Shown here piece by piece: positions 15,516-23,854 of a stretch of 31,032 nucleotides of DNA; positions within the stretch are counted from its first letter, which is position 1; each line of letters opens with the position of its first letter. The DNA is from SIG575 sp964507395 (GTDB lineage Bacteria; Bacillota; Clostridia; Oscillospirales; Acutalibacteraceae). The notes below the pieces were generated by a model that was not told the DNA's origin, did no database searches, and saw only the letters and a list, made by a program, of their open reading frames with translations. Position numbers and translations under genes: made by a program. Location of the stretch: positions 1 to 31,032 of the forward strand of contig CAZDQE010000024.1 in assembly GCA_964507395.1 (NCBI GenBank), given 5' to 3'.

Positions 15516-16832
15516 TTATTTTATCATATTTTCAAGAGCTTCCGAGAAGGTATTGTTATCAAGGGCAAAGGTGTAGTTAATCATCAGCACCTCATTTATT
15601 CCCTGAGAACTTACAAACTGAGGCAAGTCAAACTCGGTTTTTCTCGGGTCAACAACATAAACCTCTTCATAATTGTCGCAAAGGAAAGGCACAAGAGCAT
15701 TACCGTAGGATTCCTTTATCACAAGAATTTTTTTGCCGTTCTTATTGCTTGTGACTATCTTTTCAAGAGGCTGGTCACCGCCGATAAAAGCAAGATACTT
15801 GTTATCTGAATTGACGGCACGGGCAACAACGAAAACCTTTTTACCGTTTTCCATGCTGCTGTCATCATAAACATTTGCATCAACATCAACACGTGTTTTG
15901 AAATATTCAACGTAATCCGGATTTTTCTTGAGAACAGATGCGTTTGATGCTTTATATAAACTGCCGACGAAATCTTCAATCTTTCCTGTTTCAAGCTCGT
16001 TTATGTCAACAGGCTCGTTGTCTGACTTTTCACAAAAAGCGAGGTAGCCTTCATAAGCACCTCTTGCCGTCCAATGGTGGTCTGTCCTGAAATAGATATA
16101 TTCCTCGGTTTTTTCTTCAAGACGTGAATATGCGTCAATTTTGACGATGTTTTCATCCATTTCTCCATAGGTGTCGTCAATGACATCAAGCTGAGAGTGA
16201 ATTCCTGAAGAATAAGTGTCACCGCTGTAAAATTCCGATGCCGTGGGTACAATCATCGAATAGAATTTTACATTTTCAGGCATTGCCGAATAAACTCTGT
16301 TAACGAGAGAAGCATATTTGCTGCTCATTTCCTTTGAGCCTGTGAAAATCTCCATAGCTCTCTTTCCGCTGACTAAAATAGAGCCTTTAAAAGAACCTTC
16401 AACCTCGCCTTTTTTCTTTGTGGTTTTTTCTGCCTTTTCGGTTTCCTTTTCTGTTTCTCCCTCTTTCGTTGTCAGTTCAATTCCTTCGCCGACGAAATCG
16501 GAATCGTTCTTATCGTAGCTGATAATAACATTGTTATCCTTACCGCCGAACTGAGTGAGAAAAGCAGTAATTTTACTGTTAAGCGACATAAACTCTTCCC
16601 TAAGCGGGAAAGTATCTGAATAGTAATTTTCAAAGCTTTCTGCAAAGCTTCCGTCAAAAAGGCTGCTCCATGTAAACTGAGGTTTTTCAGCAAGCTTTCT
16701 GTTTTCGCTTTCAGAAACAGTAGGGTCAACGTCATTAAAACTGATAAATCCGAAAAATCCGAGAGCAAAAACAAAAATCAGTGCCGACAAAAGAGCAAAT
16801 ATATTTTTATAAATGCGTTTTTCTCTTTCCAT
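15516..16832 (-). CDS. DHHW-family protein (AlgJ/AlgX-like O-acetylation partner)
   Basis: 438 residues with one N-terminal membrane anchor (FALLSALIFVFALGFFGFI, about 11-29) and the rest predicted outside the membrane. It carries the family motif RTDHHWTARGAY, and near the end KILVIKESYGNALVPFL followed by VYVVDPR, the SGNH-like arrangement of AlgJ/AlgX/PatB-type acetyltransferases. A charged low-complexity linker (ETEKETEKAEKTTKKKGE) lies near residues 125-143. AAGGGGG is 7 bases before the ATG. The gene sits 12 bases behind the MBOAT gene; such pairs move acetyl groups across the membrane (MBOAT) and onto a surface glycan (this protein). The glycan acceptor cannot be read from sequence. 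Confidence 0.88.
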   Translation of the reverse strand: MEREKRIYKNIFALLSALIFVFALGFFGFISFNDVDPTVSESENRKLAEKPQFTWSSLFDGSFAESFENYYSDTFPLREEFMSLNSKITAFLTQFGGKDNNVIISYDKNDSDFVGEGIELTTKEGETEKETEKAEKTTKKKGEVEGSFKGSILVSGKRAMEIFTGSKEMSSKYASLVNRVYSAMPENVKFYSMIVPTASEFYSGDTYSSGIHSQLDVIDDTYGEMDENIVKIDAYSRLEEKTEEYIYFRTDHHWTARGAYEGYLAFCEKSDNEPVDINELETGKIEDFVGSLYKASNASVLKKNPDYVEYFKTRVDVDANVYDDSSMENGKKVFVVARAVNSDNKYLAFIGGDQPLEKIVTSNKNGKKILVIKESYGNALVPFLCDNYEEVYVVDPRKTEFDLPQFVSSQGINEVLMINYTFALDNNTFSEALENMIK

Positions 16833-16844
16833 TCTTATACCCCC

Positions 16845-18260
16845 TTAAAACCTGAAGTACAGAAACGGATTGTAGGTTGAGCCTACAAGACACGCACTGC
16901 AAAGAAGAAGAACTGCCGCTTGAAAAATGAGAGTTCCGATGCCGTTTGCAATAACACCGTTTGGTGTTGTGAGAAGCTTTGATCTCGTCTTATCGGTAAT
17001 ATTTTTAAGAAGAGGTGTAACAGCGATTACGCAAACCGCCAGAAGGAAAACATTGTTTGTAAGTGTTGTTATATCTCCTGCTGAGTAAAGTGCAAGATCG
17101 CTTATGCCGAACATAGCACCGAGCATGTCCTTGATTGAATTCAGATCCTCAAAATAGAAGAATACCCAACCGATAATTACTATAAAGAGAGAATAAATAA
17201 GTCTTATAACCTTCGGAAGCTTTGCAAGAAGCTTTCCGTAAACATATTTTTCAAGTGCGAGCATTATAAAGTAATAAAGTCCCCAGAGAACGAAATTCCA
17301 GCTTGCGCCATGCCAGAAGCCTGTAAGAAGCCATACAACAAACATGTTTCTCAGTTGGAAACGCCTGTTACCGCCCAAGGGAATATAAACATAATCTCTG
17401 AAAAAGCTGCTGAGAGACATATGCCATCTTCTCCAGAAATCCGTAATTGACAGAGCAGTATAAGGATAATTGAAATTTTCTCTGAAATTGAAGCCTAACA
17501 TTCTGCCAATGCCTATAGCCATATCTGAATAGCCTGAAAAGTCAAAGTATATCTGGAAGAAGTATGCGATAATTCCAATCCATGAGCCGAGAACGGTAAG
17601 ACTCTCAGGATTTCCCGAAAGATAATTTTCAGCGAGACTTCCTACAAAATTTGCAAGAACTGCCTTTTTCGTAAGACCGATAAGAAATCTTGTAATTCCG
17701 TCAGAAAAATCGGTGAGAGATACGTGTCTTTCCTCAATTTCATTTGCAACGTCAACATATCTTACGATAGGACCTGCAATAAGCTGAGGGAACATGCTGA
17801 CATAAAGGAGAAGTTTTCCGTAGTTCTTCTGATAATCAACGTCGCCTCTGTAAACATCAACAACATAACTCAGAGCCTGGAAGGTATAAAAAGAAATACC
17901 GATGGGCAGAGTGAGATTTGTTTCGGGAAAATCAAAAGGCAGAATCGCATTTAAGTTTGATGTGAAGAAATTCAGATACTTAAACACGACAAGAAAGCCG
18001 AGAGTCACCACAACCGACAAAACAAGGGCGGTCTTCTTTGCACCTTTACCCTTTGCTTTGCCGATCAGGACACCGGCTGAATAATCTACAAGAGTAGTTA
18101 TTAACATTAAAATTATCCACTTCGGCTCGCCCCACGCGTAAAAAACAAGAGATGCGAGAAGAAGAATTGCATTTTTCCCTTTAAGAAACGGACACAGATG
18201 ATATAAAATCAAAACTGCGGGAAAAAATATGCACATAAACACAAGACTTGAAAATACCAT
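16845..18260 (-). CDS. MBOAT-family membrane O-acyltransferase (AlgI/DltB/PatA-like)
   Basis: 471-residue polytopic protein with about ten or more hydrophobic segments. It has the MBOAT blocks LPIGISFYTFQALSYVVDVY, MFPQLIAGPIV, FDFSGYSDMAIGIGRMLGF, SITDFWRRWHMSLSSFFRDY and TGFWHGASWNFVLWG with the conserved catalytic His. Members pass acyl groups from cytoplasmic acyl-CoA across the membrane for O-acetylation of alginate, cellulose, peptidoglycan or wall polymers. No DltA/DltC genes are near, so D-alanylation is unlikely. The DHHW partner follows directly. It has its own promoter (18299-18326). The ribosome site is weak (AAAAGAG). Confidence 0.93.
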   Translation of the reverse strand: MVFSSLVFMCIFFPAVLILYHLCPFLKGKNAILLLASLVFYAWGEPKWIILMLITTLVDYSAGVLIGKAKGKGAKKTALVLSVVVTLGFLVVFKYLNFFTSNLNAILPFDFPETNLTLPIGISFYTFQALSYVVDVYRGDVDYQKNYGKLLLYVSMFPQLIAGPIVRYVDVANEIEERHVSLTDFSDGITRFLIGLTKKAVLANFVGSLAENYLSGNPESLTVLGSWIGIIAYFFQIYFDFSGYSDMAIGIGRMLGFNFRENFNYPYTALSITDFWRRWHMSLSSFFRDYVYIPLGGNRRFQLRNMFVVWLLTGFWHGASWNFVLWGLYYFIMLALEKYVYGKLLAKLPKVIRLIYSLFIVIIGWVFFYFEDLNSIKDMLGAMFGISDLALYSAGDITTLTNNVFLLAVCVIAVTPLLKNITDKTRSKLLTTPNGVIANGIGTLIFQAAVLLLCSACLVGSTYNPFLYFRF

Positions 18261-18298
18261 ATTTTTCTCTTTTCATCAATAAATTTGATACCTATATT

Positions 18299-18326
18299 AT
18301 CATATCACTAAAAAGAAAAAAATCAA
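18299..18326 (-). promoter_or_regulatory. Extended -10 promoter of the MBOAT-DHHW operon
   Basis: Minus strand: TTGATT (18326-18321), 16 bases, TATGAT (18304-18299), with TGA directly before the -10 (extended -10). It places the O-acetylation genes under a vegetative-type promoter separate from sigE. Confidence 0.65.
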
Positions 18327-18354
18327 GGGTATTTCCTAAAATTCGACGGCTTTT

Positions 18355-19080
18355 TTAAGATACTTTTTCCATTTCCCGCTTTATTTTCTCAATTATCCTT
18401 TTTTCCAGTCTCGAAATATAGCTCTGGGAAATGCCTAAAATATCAGCAACCTCTTTCTGGGTGTGCTCGCGCATATCCCCGATGCCGAACCGCATCTTCA
18501 TAATCGTCCTTTCCCTCTCCCCCAAAGCTTCGATAAGCGAAAGGAGAAGCTGTCTTTCATCCTCTTTTTCAATAGGCTGACCTACCGTATCTGCATCACT
18601 GCCAAGAACATCAGATAAAAGAAGCTCATTGCCGTCCCAATCCACATTGAGAGGTTCATCTATTGAAACCTCAGTTTTAAGAACACTTGTTTTTCTCAGA
18701 TACATGAGAATCTCGTTCTCAATGCACCTTGAAGCATAGGTTGCAAGCTTGATATTTCTTGAAGGGCAGAAGGTATTGACCGCCTTTATAAGACCAATTG
18801 TACCGATTGATATCAGATCCTCCGTGGGAACTCCTGAGTTTTCAAACTTTTTAGCAATATACACCACAAGCCTCAGATTATGAACGATAAGAGGTTCTCT
18901 TGCACTGTCGTCTCCTCTTTCGATTTTTTCCATTATGTCCCTTTCCTCCTCTTTCGTCAGAGGCGGCGGAAGAGTTTCGGGACCGTTTATATAATGAATT
19001 TCCTGAGGCATGAATTTATATTCAAGCTTTTCGATAATCATATAAAGTTTTTGTTTTAGAAGATAGAATATTCTCAGCAT
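18355..19080 (-). CDS. sigE: Sporulation sigma factor E (mother cell)
   Basis: 241-residue sigma-70 family factor, the first mother-cell-specific sigma factor. Residues 1-27 (MLRIFYLLKQKLYMIIEKLE at the start) form the hydrophobic/basic pro-sequence that keeps SigE inactive at the membrane until SpoIIGA cleaves it. The core follows: LTKEEERDIMEKIERGDDSA, NLRLVVYIAKKFENSGVPTE, DLISIGTIGLIKAVNTF, and the region 4 helix-turn-helix KEVADILGISQSYISRLEKR. AAAGGA lies about 9 bases before the ATG and the gene starts 15 bases after spoIIGA. In most Clostridia and Bacilli sigG follows; here the next gene is the MBOAT gene in the same direction, after 94 bases with its own promoter. No terminator hairpin is visible after sigE. 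Confidence 0.95.
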   Translation of the reverse strand: MLRIFYLLKQKLYMIIEKLEYKFMPQEIHYINGPETLPPPLTKEEERDIMEKIERGDDSAREPLIVHNLRLVVYIAKKFENSGVPTEDLISIGTIGLIKAVNTFCPSRNIKLATYASRCIENEILMYLRKTSVLKTEVSIDEPLNVDWDGNELLLSDVLGSDADTVGQPIEKEDERQLLLSLIEALGERERTIMKMRFGIGDMREHTQKEVADILGISQSYISRLEKRIIEKIKREMEKVS

Positions 19081-19095
19081 TTCTTACCATTCCTT

Positions 19096-19962
19096 TCAGA
19101 ATAAATTCGGATTCAGAAGCATATCAAAGCTTTCATTTATATGTTTTTTATATTTTATAACCGCTACAAAAACCTTGTCGGTTTCAATTGAGTTTTTCAG
19201 ACTAAGCTTATCAGGTCTGAAAGCAGGGAGCACGCCCGTTTCCGACACCGTGGAATAAGGCACAAGGCGTTTTCGTCTTTGCCATTCATCTTCACCTGTA
19301 TCTATTACCGTTACATTGCCTTCAAAAAAATCTTTACTGCTTTCAGGGATAAGCTTTTCAAGAAAATCATATGTACAAATCACAACAGGATATCCCGAAA
19401 AGCTTTCGCAAAGAGTGTTTCCCGTGTCAAGCATAGCTCTGCCCTCTGCCCTTTTTCCGTCCGCTTCAAGAATAAAATCATAAATCGTCGTCTGAGGTTT
19501 GTTACGCATTAGAATCTTTGAAAAAACAAGACTTATCACATAGCATACCGCCGTTGACAGAACGAGTACAGGCAGGCTTATTCCGAAATAAACCACAGAG
19601 TTATTTATGAGCATTCCTGCCGGTCTGAAAATTATCCACAGACCTATCATAAGCCCTGCAAAAAGGAAAGTTATTCCGATAAAAACAAGGCAAAGCTTTA
19701 TAAAGCGTTTATATGTTTTAAAGCCGAAGGATATGTAGGTTATGGCTACACCTGCAAAAAGGCGCGATAAGATATTTAAAAAAGTTCCCATTTCAGGAAG
19801 AAAAACCTGCAAGGCATAAAACCCTCCTGTCAATGCACCGAGAAAAATTCTCCACCGCTTCCCTTTTTCTTTTGTAAAAAGCTCCGTCGCCAATAACAAA
19901 AAGAAGGTGATAATCAGATTGAGTATCACAAGAATATCAACATAAATTATCTGCTGCAACAT
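19096..19962 (-). CDS. spoIIGA: Pro-sigma-E processing aspartic protease SpoIIGA
   Basis: 288 residues. Five hydrophobic segments span about residues 1-155 and anchor the protein in the septal membrane. The cytoplasmic half has the aspartic-protease-like motif MLDTGNTL with Asp179 (Asp183 in Bacillus subtilis). It cleaves the SigE pro-sequence after a forespore signal (SpoIIR). I use ATG 19962 because the strong GGGAGG lies just before it; the longer frame would start at a TTG (19977) upstream of that ribosome site. It heads the spoIIG operon with sigE. Confidence 0.93.
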   Translation of the reverse strand: MLQQIIYVDILVILNLIITFFLLLATELFTKEKGKRWRIFLGALTGGFYALQVFLPEMGTFLNILSRLFAGVAITYISFGFKTYKRFIKLCLVFIGITFLFAGLMIGLWIIFRPAGMLINNSVVYFGISLPVLVLSTAVCYVISLVFSKILMRNKPQTTIYDFILEADGKRAEGRAMLDTGNTLCESFSGYPVVICTYDFLEKLIPESSKDFFEGNVTVIDTGEDEWQRRKRLVPYSTVSETGVLPAFRPDKLSLKNSIETDKVFVAVIKYKKHINESFDMLLNPNLF

Positions 19963-19982
19963 AACCCCTCCCGACAAAGAAT

Positions 19983-20016
19983 ATTATACCTTTTGTAATG
20001 AAAAGTTTTTGTCGCA
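19983..20016 (-). promoter_or_regulatory. spoIIG promoter with a 0A-box-like site
   Basis: Minus strand: TATAAT (19988-19983) 21 bases after GCGACA (20015-20010). The -35-like box overlaps TTTTTGTCGCA on the plus strand (20006-20016), one mismatch from the Spo0A box core TGTCGAA. Over-long spacing with a 0A box at -35 is the known architecture of spoIIG in Bacillus; Spo0A control here is inferred. Confidence 0.6.
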
Positions 20017-20033
20017 TTGTGAGAGAGAAGAAA

Positions 20034-20065
20034 ATAAAAAAAGACACTTTCGCACCGAAAGTGTC
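20034..20065 (-). terminator. Terminator of the dut-PHP operon
   Basis: Perfect 10-base stem (20056-20065 with 20043-20052), 3-base loop, then seven T on the minus strand. It is 9 bases past the PHP gene stop and separates that operon from spoIIG. Confidence 0.95.
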
Positions 20066-20074
20066 CGCTCATTA

Positions 20075-20815
20075 TTAATATAAAATCTCTTTTAATTTTT
20101 CTGCACACTGTTTTGAATCAACGTTGCAAAGAAGATGGGCATCTGTTCCGATATTGAAAACTACTCCCACTTCCTTACCTATATGAAAATATCGGCGGAA
20201 AAATTCAGGATATTTTTTAATTGCTACGGTATTCAGTTCCCACGCAATTTCCTTTTTTGTTGCTTTTTCCATAATATCGCCAAGCTCGTTGTCCGTATAA
20301 GCCTTTGTAACCTCGTTTTCATCGGGAAGAGTTCTTATATAACCCGGCATAAGCGGATGGGCAAAGCAATCTGCCTTTCTCATTTCAATTACGCTCTCAG
20401 CCATTTTCAGCATCTGAAGAGCGTATCCTCGGGGAGTTTTATCCTCAGGCTGTTCCCAATAAGGCATGTGGAAATGATTCATGGTATAAAGCTTGTAATC
20501 CATTTCAAGGTCGCACCATTCATCATTGTTGAACTTTCCGATACCAACGCATGAAAGCTCTGCACCTGCAAGAACCTTTATTTTTGTTTCGCCAAGTTCA
20601 GACAAAATATGTTTTCTTTGCTCTGAAACAAAATTTTTCTCGTCGGGATAATCATGGTCTGTCAGAGCAATCATCGTAAGTCCCGCTTCTTCAGCCGTTT
20701 TAACAATATCACGAACCTTCATTTCAGGCTTTGCACATCTTGAAAACGCTGTATGAATGTGCATATTGCATTTGACAAGCTCATCTATATCATACGTCTT
20801 TTCATGAAAAAACAT
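20075..20815 (-). CDS. PHP-domain phosphoesterase
   Basis: 246 residues forming one PHP domain, a metal-dependent phosphoesterase fold. The metal-binding blocks are in order: MHIHTAFSRC, ALTDHDYP, GAELSC, CFAHPLMPGYI and GTDAHLL. The first motif lies near residue 18, and there is no polymerase or extra domain, so it is a free-standing member; relatives hydrolyse nucleotide phosphates or histidinol phosphate. The substrate is not assignable. It is the last gene of the operon, 2 bases after the symporter stop, with AAGGAAG about 7 bases before the ATG. Confidence 0.85.
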   Translation of the reverse strand: MFFHEKTYDIDELVKCNMHIHTAFSRCAKPEMKVRDIVKTAEEAGLTMIALTDHDYPDEKNFVSEQRKHILSELGETKIKVLAGAELSCVGIGKFNNDEWCDLEMDYKLYTMNHFHMPYWEQPEDKTPRGYALQMLKMAESVIEMRKADCFAHPLMPGYIRTLPDENEVTKAYTDNELGDIMEKATKKEIAWELNTVAIKKYPEFFRRYFHIGKEVGVVFNIGTDAHLLCNVDSKQCAEKLKEILY

Positions 20816-20817
20816 TT

Positions 20818-22257
20818 TTAACTTCCTTTTCCTTCCTGTTCAAACTGTATTTCATCATACGCTGAAAGCATGGGAGACAGTTTTTTATTTCCTTTGAATT
20901 TTCTCTGTGTATAATTTTCAGTTATTTTCTTAACCTTTCCCGACAGAAGAAGTACACCGATAAGGTTCGGAATCGCCATAAGAGCATTGAGCGTATCTGA
21001 AATTTCCCAAACGAGGGAAAGACTCATCACAGAGCCTAAAAACACAAAGAGAGAAAAAATTATTTTGTACGGCATCATTGCCTTTTTTCCAAAAAGATAT
21101 TCCACACTTTTCGTACCGTAATAAGACCAGCCAAGTATTGTTGTAAAGGCAAAAAGCGTTATCGAAACTGCAAGAATCGCGTCTGAAACTCCGCCGAAAA
21201 CGCCTTTGAACGCTTCGCCTACCAACGGTGCGCCTTCAAGAGAAGAAGTTTCAAGAACACCTGTTGAAAGAATTGTAAAAGCTGTAAGAGAGCAGACAAC
21301 GACAGTGTCAAAGAACACCTCAAAAATTCCCCACATTCCCTGCTGAACAGGCTCTTTAACGTCAGAAGCCGAGTTTACGATAACACCTGAGCCAAGTCCT
21401 GCTTCGTTTGAGAAAACGCCTCGCTTGAAGCCCATAGTAATCGCATTTTTTACAAGTGCACCGCTGATTCCGCCTGTAACGGAAGAAAAACCGAATGCGC
21501 CCTTGAAAATCTGAGAAAACACAGAGGGAATTTCCTCAATATTCACCACAAGGACAGACAAAGTCAGAACAATATAAATCAATGCCATGAACGGCACAAG
21601 CTTTTCAGCCACACTGCCGATTCTTTTTACTCCGCCGATAAGTATGAAAAGAACAATCACCGACAGCACAATACCTACCGCAAAGGACGGAACACCGAAG
21701 GAATTTTCAAGAGAAACTGCAATTGAATTAACCTGCGACAAGTTTCCGATACCGAAAGATGCAAGGGTGCAGAAAAGAGCAAAAAGTACAGAAAGAATTT
21801 TTCCGAGTTTTTTGTTTTTCAAGCCTTCGCTTATGTAATACATTCCTCCGCCTGACCATTCGCCGTCTTTATTCTTTTTACGGTAATACACACCCAGAAT
21901 GTTTTCCGCAAAGCTTGTCATCATGCCGAAGAAAGCAGAAACCCACATCCAGAAAACTGCACCTGCACCGCCTATCGTAAGTGCAGTTGCAACACCGGCA
22001 ATATTGCCTGTGCCGATAGTTGCGGCAAGAGCAGTAGACATTGCCTGAAACTGCGAAAGTGCTCCCTCGTTCTTCGATTTATCCTTTTTCTTGAAACCGG
22101 AAAAAATCGTTGACGTAAGCACATGTTTAAATTTTGTTACCTGAAAAAAGCCGAGTCTTACCGAAAAGTAAATTCCTGTGCCGATAATAAGTATCAGCAT
22201 CGGAACACCCCACACAACACCGTTTATTGCATCATTTATGCTTTTTATCAATTCCAT
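20818..22257 (-). CDS. AGCS-family amino acid (alanine/glycine):sodium symporter
   Basis: 479-residue membrane protein with about eleven helices, a Na+-coupled importer of alanine, glycine or glutamine (AgcS/AlsT family). Family blocks: FQAMSTALAATIGTGNIAGV (Na+/substrate site), WSGGGMYYISEGL, SFGIGNLSQVNSIA, FKRGVFSNEAGLGSG and GWSYYGTKSVEYLFG. I place the start at ATG 22257 (MELIKSINDAINGVVWGVPM), where relatives begin, with GTGGGGA about 8 bases upstream; a farther in-frame start at 22317 would add 20 atypical residues. The start lies inside the end of the TRIC-like gene (26-base overlap), indicating coupled translation. Confidence 0.93.
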   Translation of the reverse strand: MELIKSINDAINGVVWGVPMLILIIGTGIYFSVRLGFFQVTKFKHVLTSTIFSGFKKKDKSKNEGALSQFQAMSTALAATIGTGNIAGVATALTIGGAGAVFWMWVSAFFGMMTSFAENILGVYYRKKNKDGEWSGGGMYYISEGLKNKKLGKILSVLFALFCTLASFGIGNLSQVNSIAVSLENSFGVPSFAVGIVLSVIVLFILIGGVKRIGSVAEKLVPFMALIYIVLTLSVLVVNIEEIPSVFSQIFKGAFGFSSVTGGISGALVKNAITMGFKRGVFSNEAGLGSGVIVNSASDVKEPVQQGMWGIFEVFFDTVVVCSLTAFTILSTGVLETSSLEGAPLVGEAFKGVFGGVSDAILAVSITLFAFTTILGWSYYGTKSVEYLFGKKAMMPYKIIFSLFVFLGSVMSLSLVWEISDTLNALMAIPNLIGVLLLSGKVKKITENYTQRKFKGNKKLSPMLSAYDEIQFEQEGKGS

Positions 22258-22906
22258 ACGACGTCCCCACTTTCGGCAAATCCCATCTGAAATGAGCTGC
22301 CAGAATTCTGATAACAACTACAAGGAGTATCGAGAAAATAATCGACACCGCGTAGCTGACATTAAATTTTTCAAGATAAAAATAAAGAAGTCCACCCATA
22401 ATTGCCGCCAGAGCATATATCTGCTTTACAAGAACAAGAGGTTTAGCGTGGCTTAAAAGGTCTCTGAGAATACCTCCGCCGATACCTGTTGTCATTCCGA
22501 GAAATACACAGAAGAAAACATTGTCACCAAAGCCTGCACTTATCCCTGCTCTGACACCGACAATGGCAAACGTACCAAGTCCGACTGCGTCAAAAATATT
22601 GATTATCTTATCAATTACAATGCGGTTTCTGAAAAACCGTTCTTTCAGTATTGATACCATTACGATTACACACACGGCACTGACAGTCACATAAATTATG
22701 TACTCATAATTGTAAAACATTTTAGGCGGTATTTCGCCTATAAGCAGATCACGCATTATTCCTCCGCCGAAGGAGTTTACAAAGGTAATGAATACCACAC
22801 CGAAAAGGTCAAGACCTCTGTCAATTGCTATCATTGCACCTGCAACAGCAAAAGCCACAAGACCGATAACCTCAGCTATATAGAAAAATATGTCTGCAAG
22901 CTCCAT
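22232..22906 (-). CDS. TRIC-like cation channel family protein (UPF0126/YadS)
   Basis: 224-residue membrane protein with seven helices built from two homologous halves. Each half carries the family signature: GAMIAIDRGLDLFGVV plus NSFGGGIMRDLLIG, then AVGLGTFAIVGVRAG plus GIGGGILRDLLS. Prokaryotic members form trimeric K+-permeable channels; glycine efflux has also been suggested for some. Being translationally tied to an alanine/glycine symporter makes an amino-acid-linked role worth considering here, but this is inference. GGAGGG lies 6 bases before the ATG; it starts 15 bases after the ROK gene. Confidence 0.9.
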   Translation of the reverse strand: MELADIFFYIAEVIGLVAFAVAGAMIAIDRGLDLFGVVFITFVNSFGGGIMRDLLIGEIPPKMFYNYEYIIYVTVSAVCVIVMVSILKERFFRNRIVIDKIINIFDAVGLGTFAIVGVRAGISAGFGDNVFFCVFLGMTTGIGGGILRDLLSHAKPLVLVKQIYALAAIMGGLLYFYLEKFNVSYAVSIIFSILLVVVIRILAAHFRWDLPKVGTSYGIDKKHK

Positions 22907-22921
22907 AATATACCCTCCGAT

Positions 22922-23845
22922 TCAGTTCAACATGCTGACACTGATTGCTGCAAGATCGCCTAAATTTTCGCCAAGCTCTGCCGGAAGAATTTCGCATACA
23001 TTTCTTGAAAGAGAAAGACTTTCCTCAGCAAGAGTTTCTTCCATATATTTACGAAGAAGCTGTTCGCTTCTCTGAAAAATCGAACCGATCACGATTTTTT
23101 CAGGATTGAGAATATCAATTAAAACGCTGATACCTCTGCCGAGCTGTTTTCCGCATATCTCATAAACCTTCTCAGCAGTTTCGTCGCCTTCCAGAGCACT
23201 CTCGGCTATCGATTTTGCAGTAACAGTATCAATTTCCGATAAATCTTTGCAAAAGCCTGTGCTTTCGCCCATCTGAAGCTTTTCAAGAGCAAGAGTTTTG
23301 CCCAGCTGTGCTATGCCGCCTCCTGAACAGAAGCCTTCAAAGGAGCCTTTTTTGCCGTAGCCTACGGGGCCGAAGGAATCAAGCCTTATGTGACCTACCT
23401 CACCTGCCATATCGTTTGTGCCGCAGTAAAGCTTACCGTCAAGAATAAGTCCTGCGCCGAGACCTGTACCAAAGGTAAGGAAAATCATATTCCGAGAGCC
23501 TCTGCCTGCACCGAATCTCCATTCTGCAAGTGCGCAGGCGTTTGCATCGTTACAAAGAGAAACGGGAACAGAAAACTCCTTGTTCAGTATTTCACAAATG
23601 GGAACATTATCCCAGCCTACAAGATTGGGCGGTGACATAATGATGCCTTTTTTTGAATCAAGAGGTCCTCCGCAGCTGATTCCGATTGACTGAAAATCAC
23701 CCATCTCACGGGAAGCTTCAATAAGCTTTTCAATTGTTCTGTCCTTATCTGTTGTTTCAAAACGGACTTTTTTAAGAATTTCACCTTTTTCATTTCCGAG
23801 AACAACTGAACATTTTGTGCCACCGATATCAATTCCGAGATACAT
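22922..23845 (-). CDS. ROK-family sugar kinase-like protein
   Basis: 307 residues. ATP-binding GIDIGGTKCSVVL starts at residue 4, followed by ISCGGPLDS, the catalytic Asp in SLCNDANACALAEW, FGTGLGAGLI and the conserved His in AGEVGHIRL. The usual ROK zinc site (CxCGxxGCxE) is missing; that stretch reads FGPVGYGKKGSFEGFCSGGG with a single Cys. No DNA-binding domain precedes it, so it is an enzyme-like and not a repressor-like ROK protein. It probably phosphorylates a hexose or amino sugar. AAGGTGG is 5 bases before the ATG, overlapping the end of dut. Confidence 0.88.
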   Translation of the reverse strand: MYLGIDIGGTKCSVVLGNEKGEILKKVRFETTDKDRTIEKLIEASREMGDFQSIGISCGGPLDSKKGIIMSPPNLVGWDNVPICEILNKEFSVPVSLCNDANACALAEWRFGAGRGSRNMIFLTFGTGLGAGLILDGKLYCGTNDMAGEVGHIRLDSFGPVGYGKKGSFEGFCSGGGIAQLGKTLALEKLQMGESTGFCKDLSEIDTVTAKSIAESALEGDETAEKVYEICGKQLGRGISVLIDILNPEKIVIGSIFQRSEQLLRKYMEETLAEESLSLSRNVCEILPAELGENLGDLAAISVSMLN

Positions 23846-23854
23846 ATTTCCACC

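Noticed and set aside
20135..20554. 139-codon plus-strand frame inside the PHP gene
   Set aside because: Antisense shadow of a gene with all PHP motifs.
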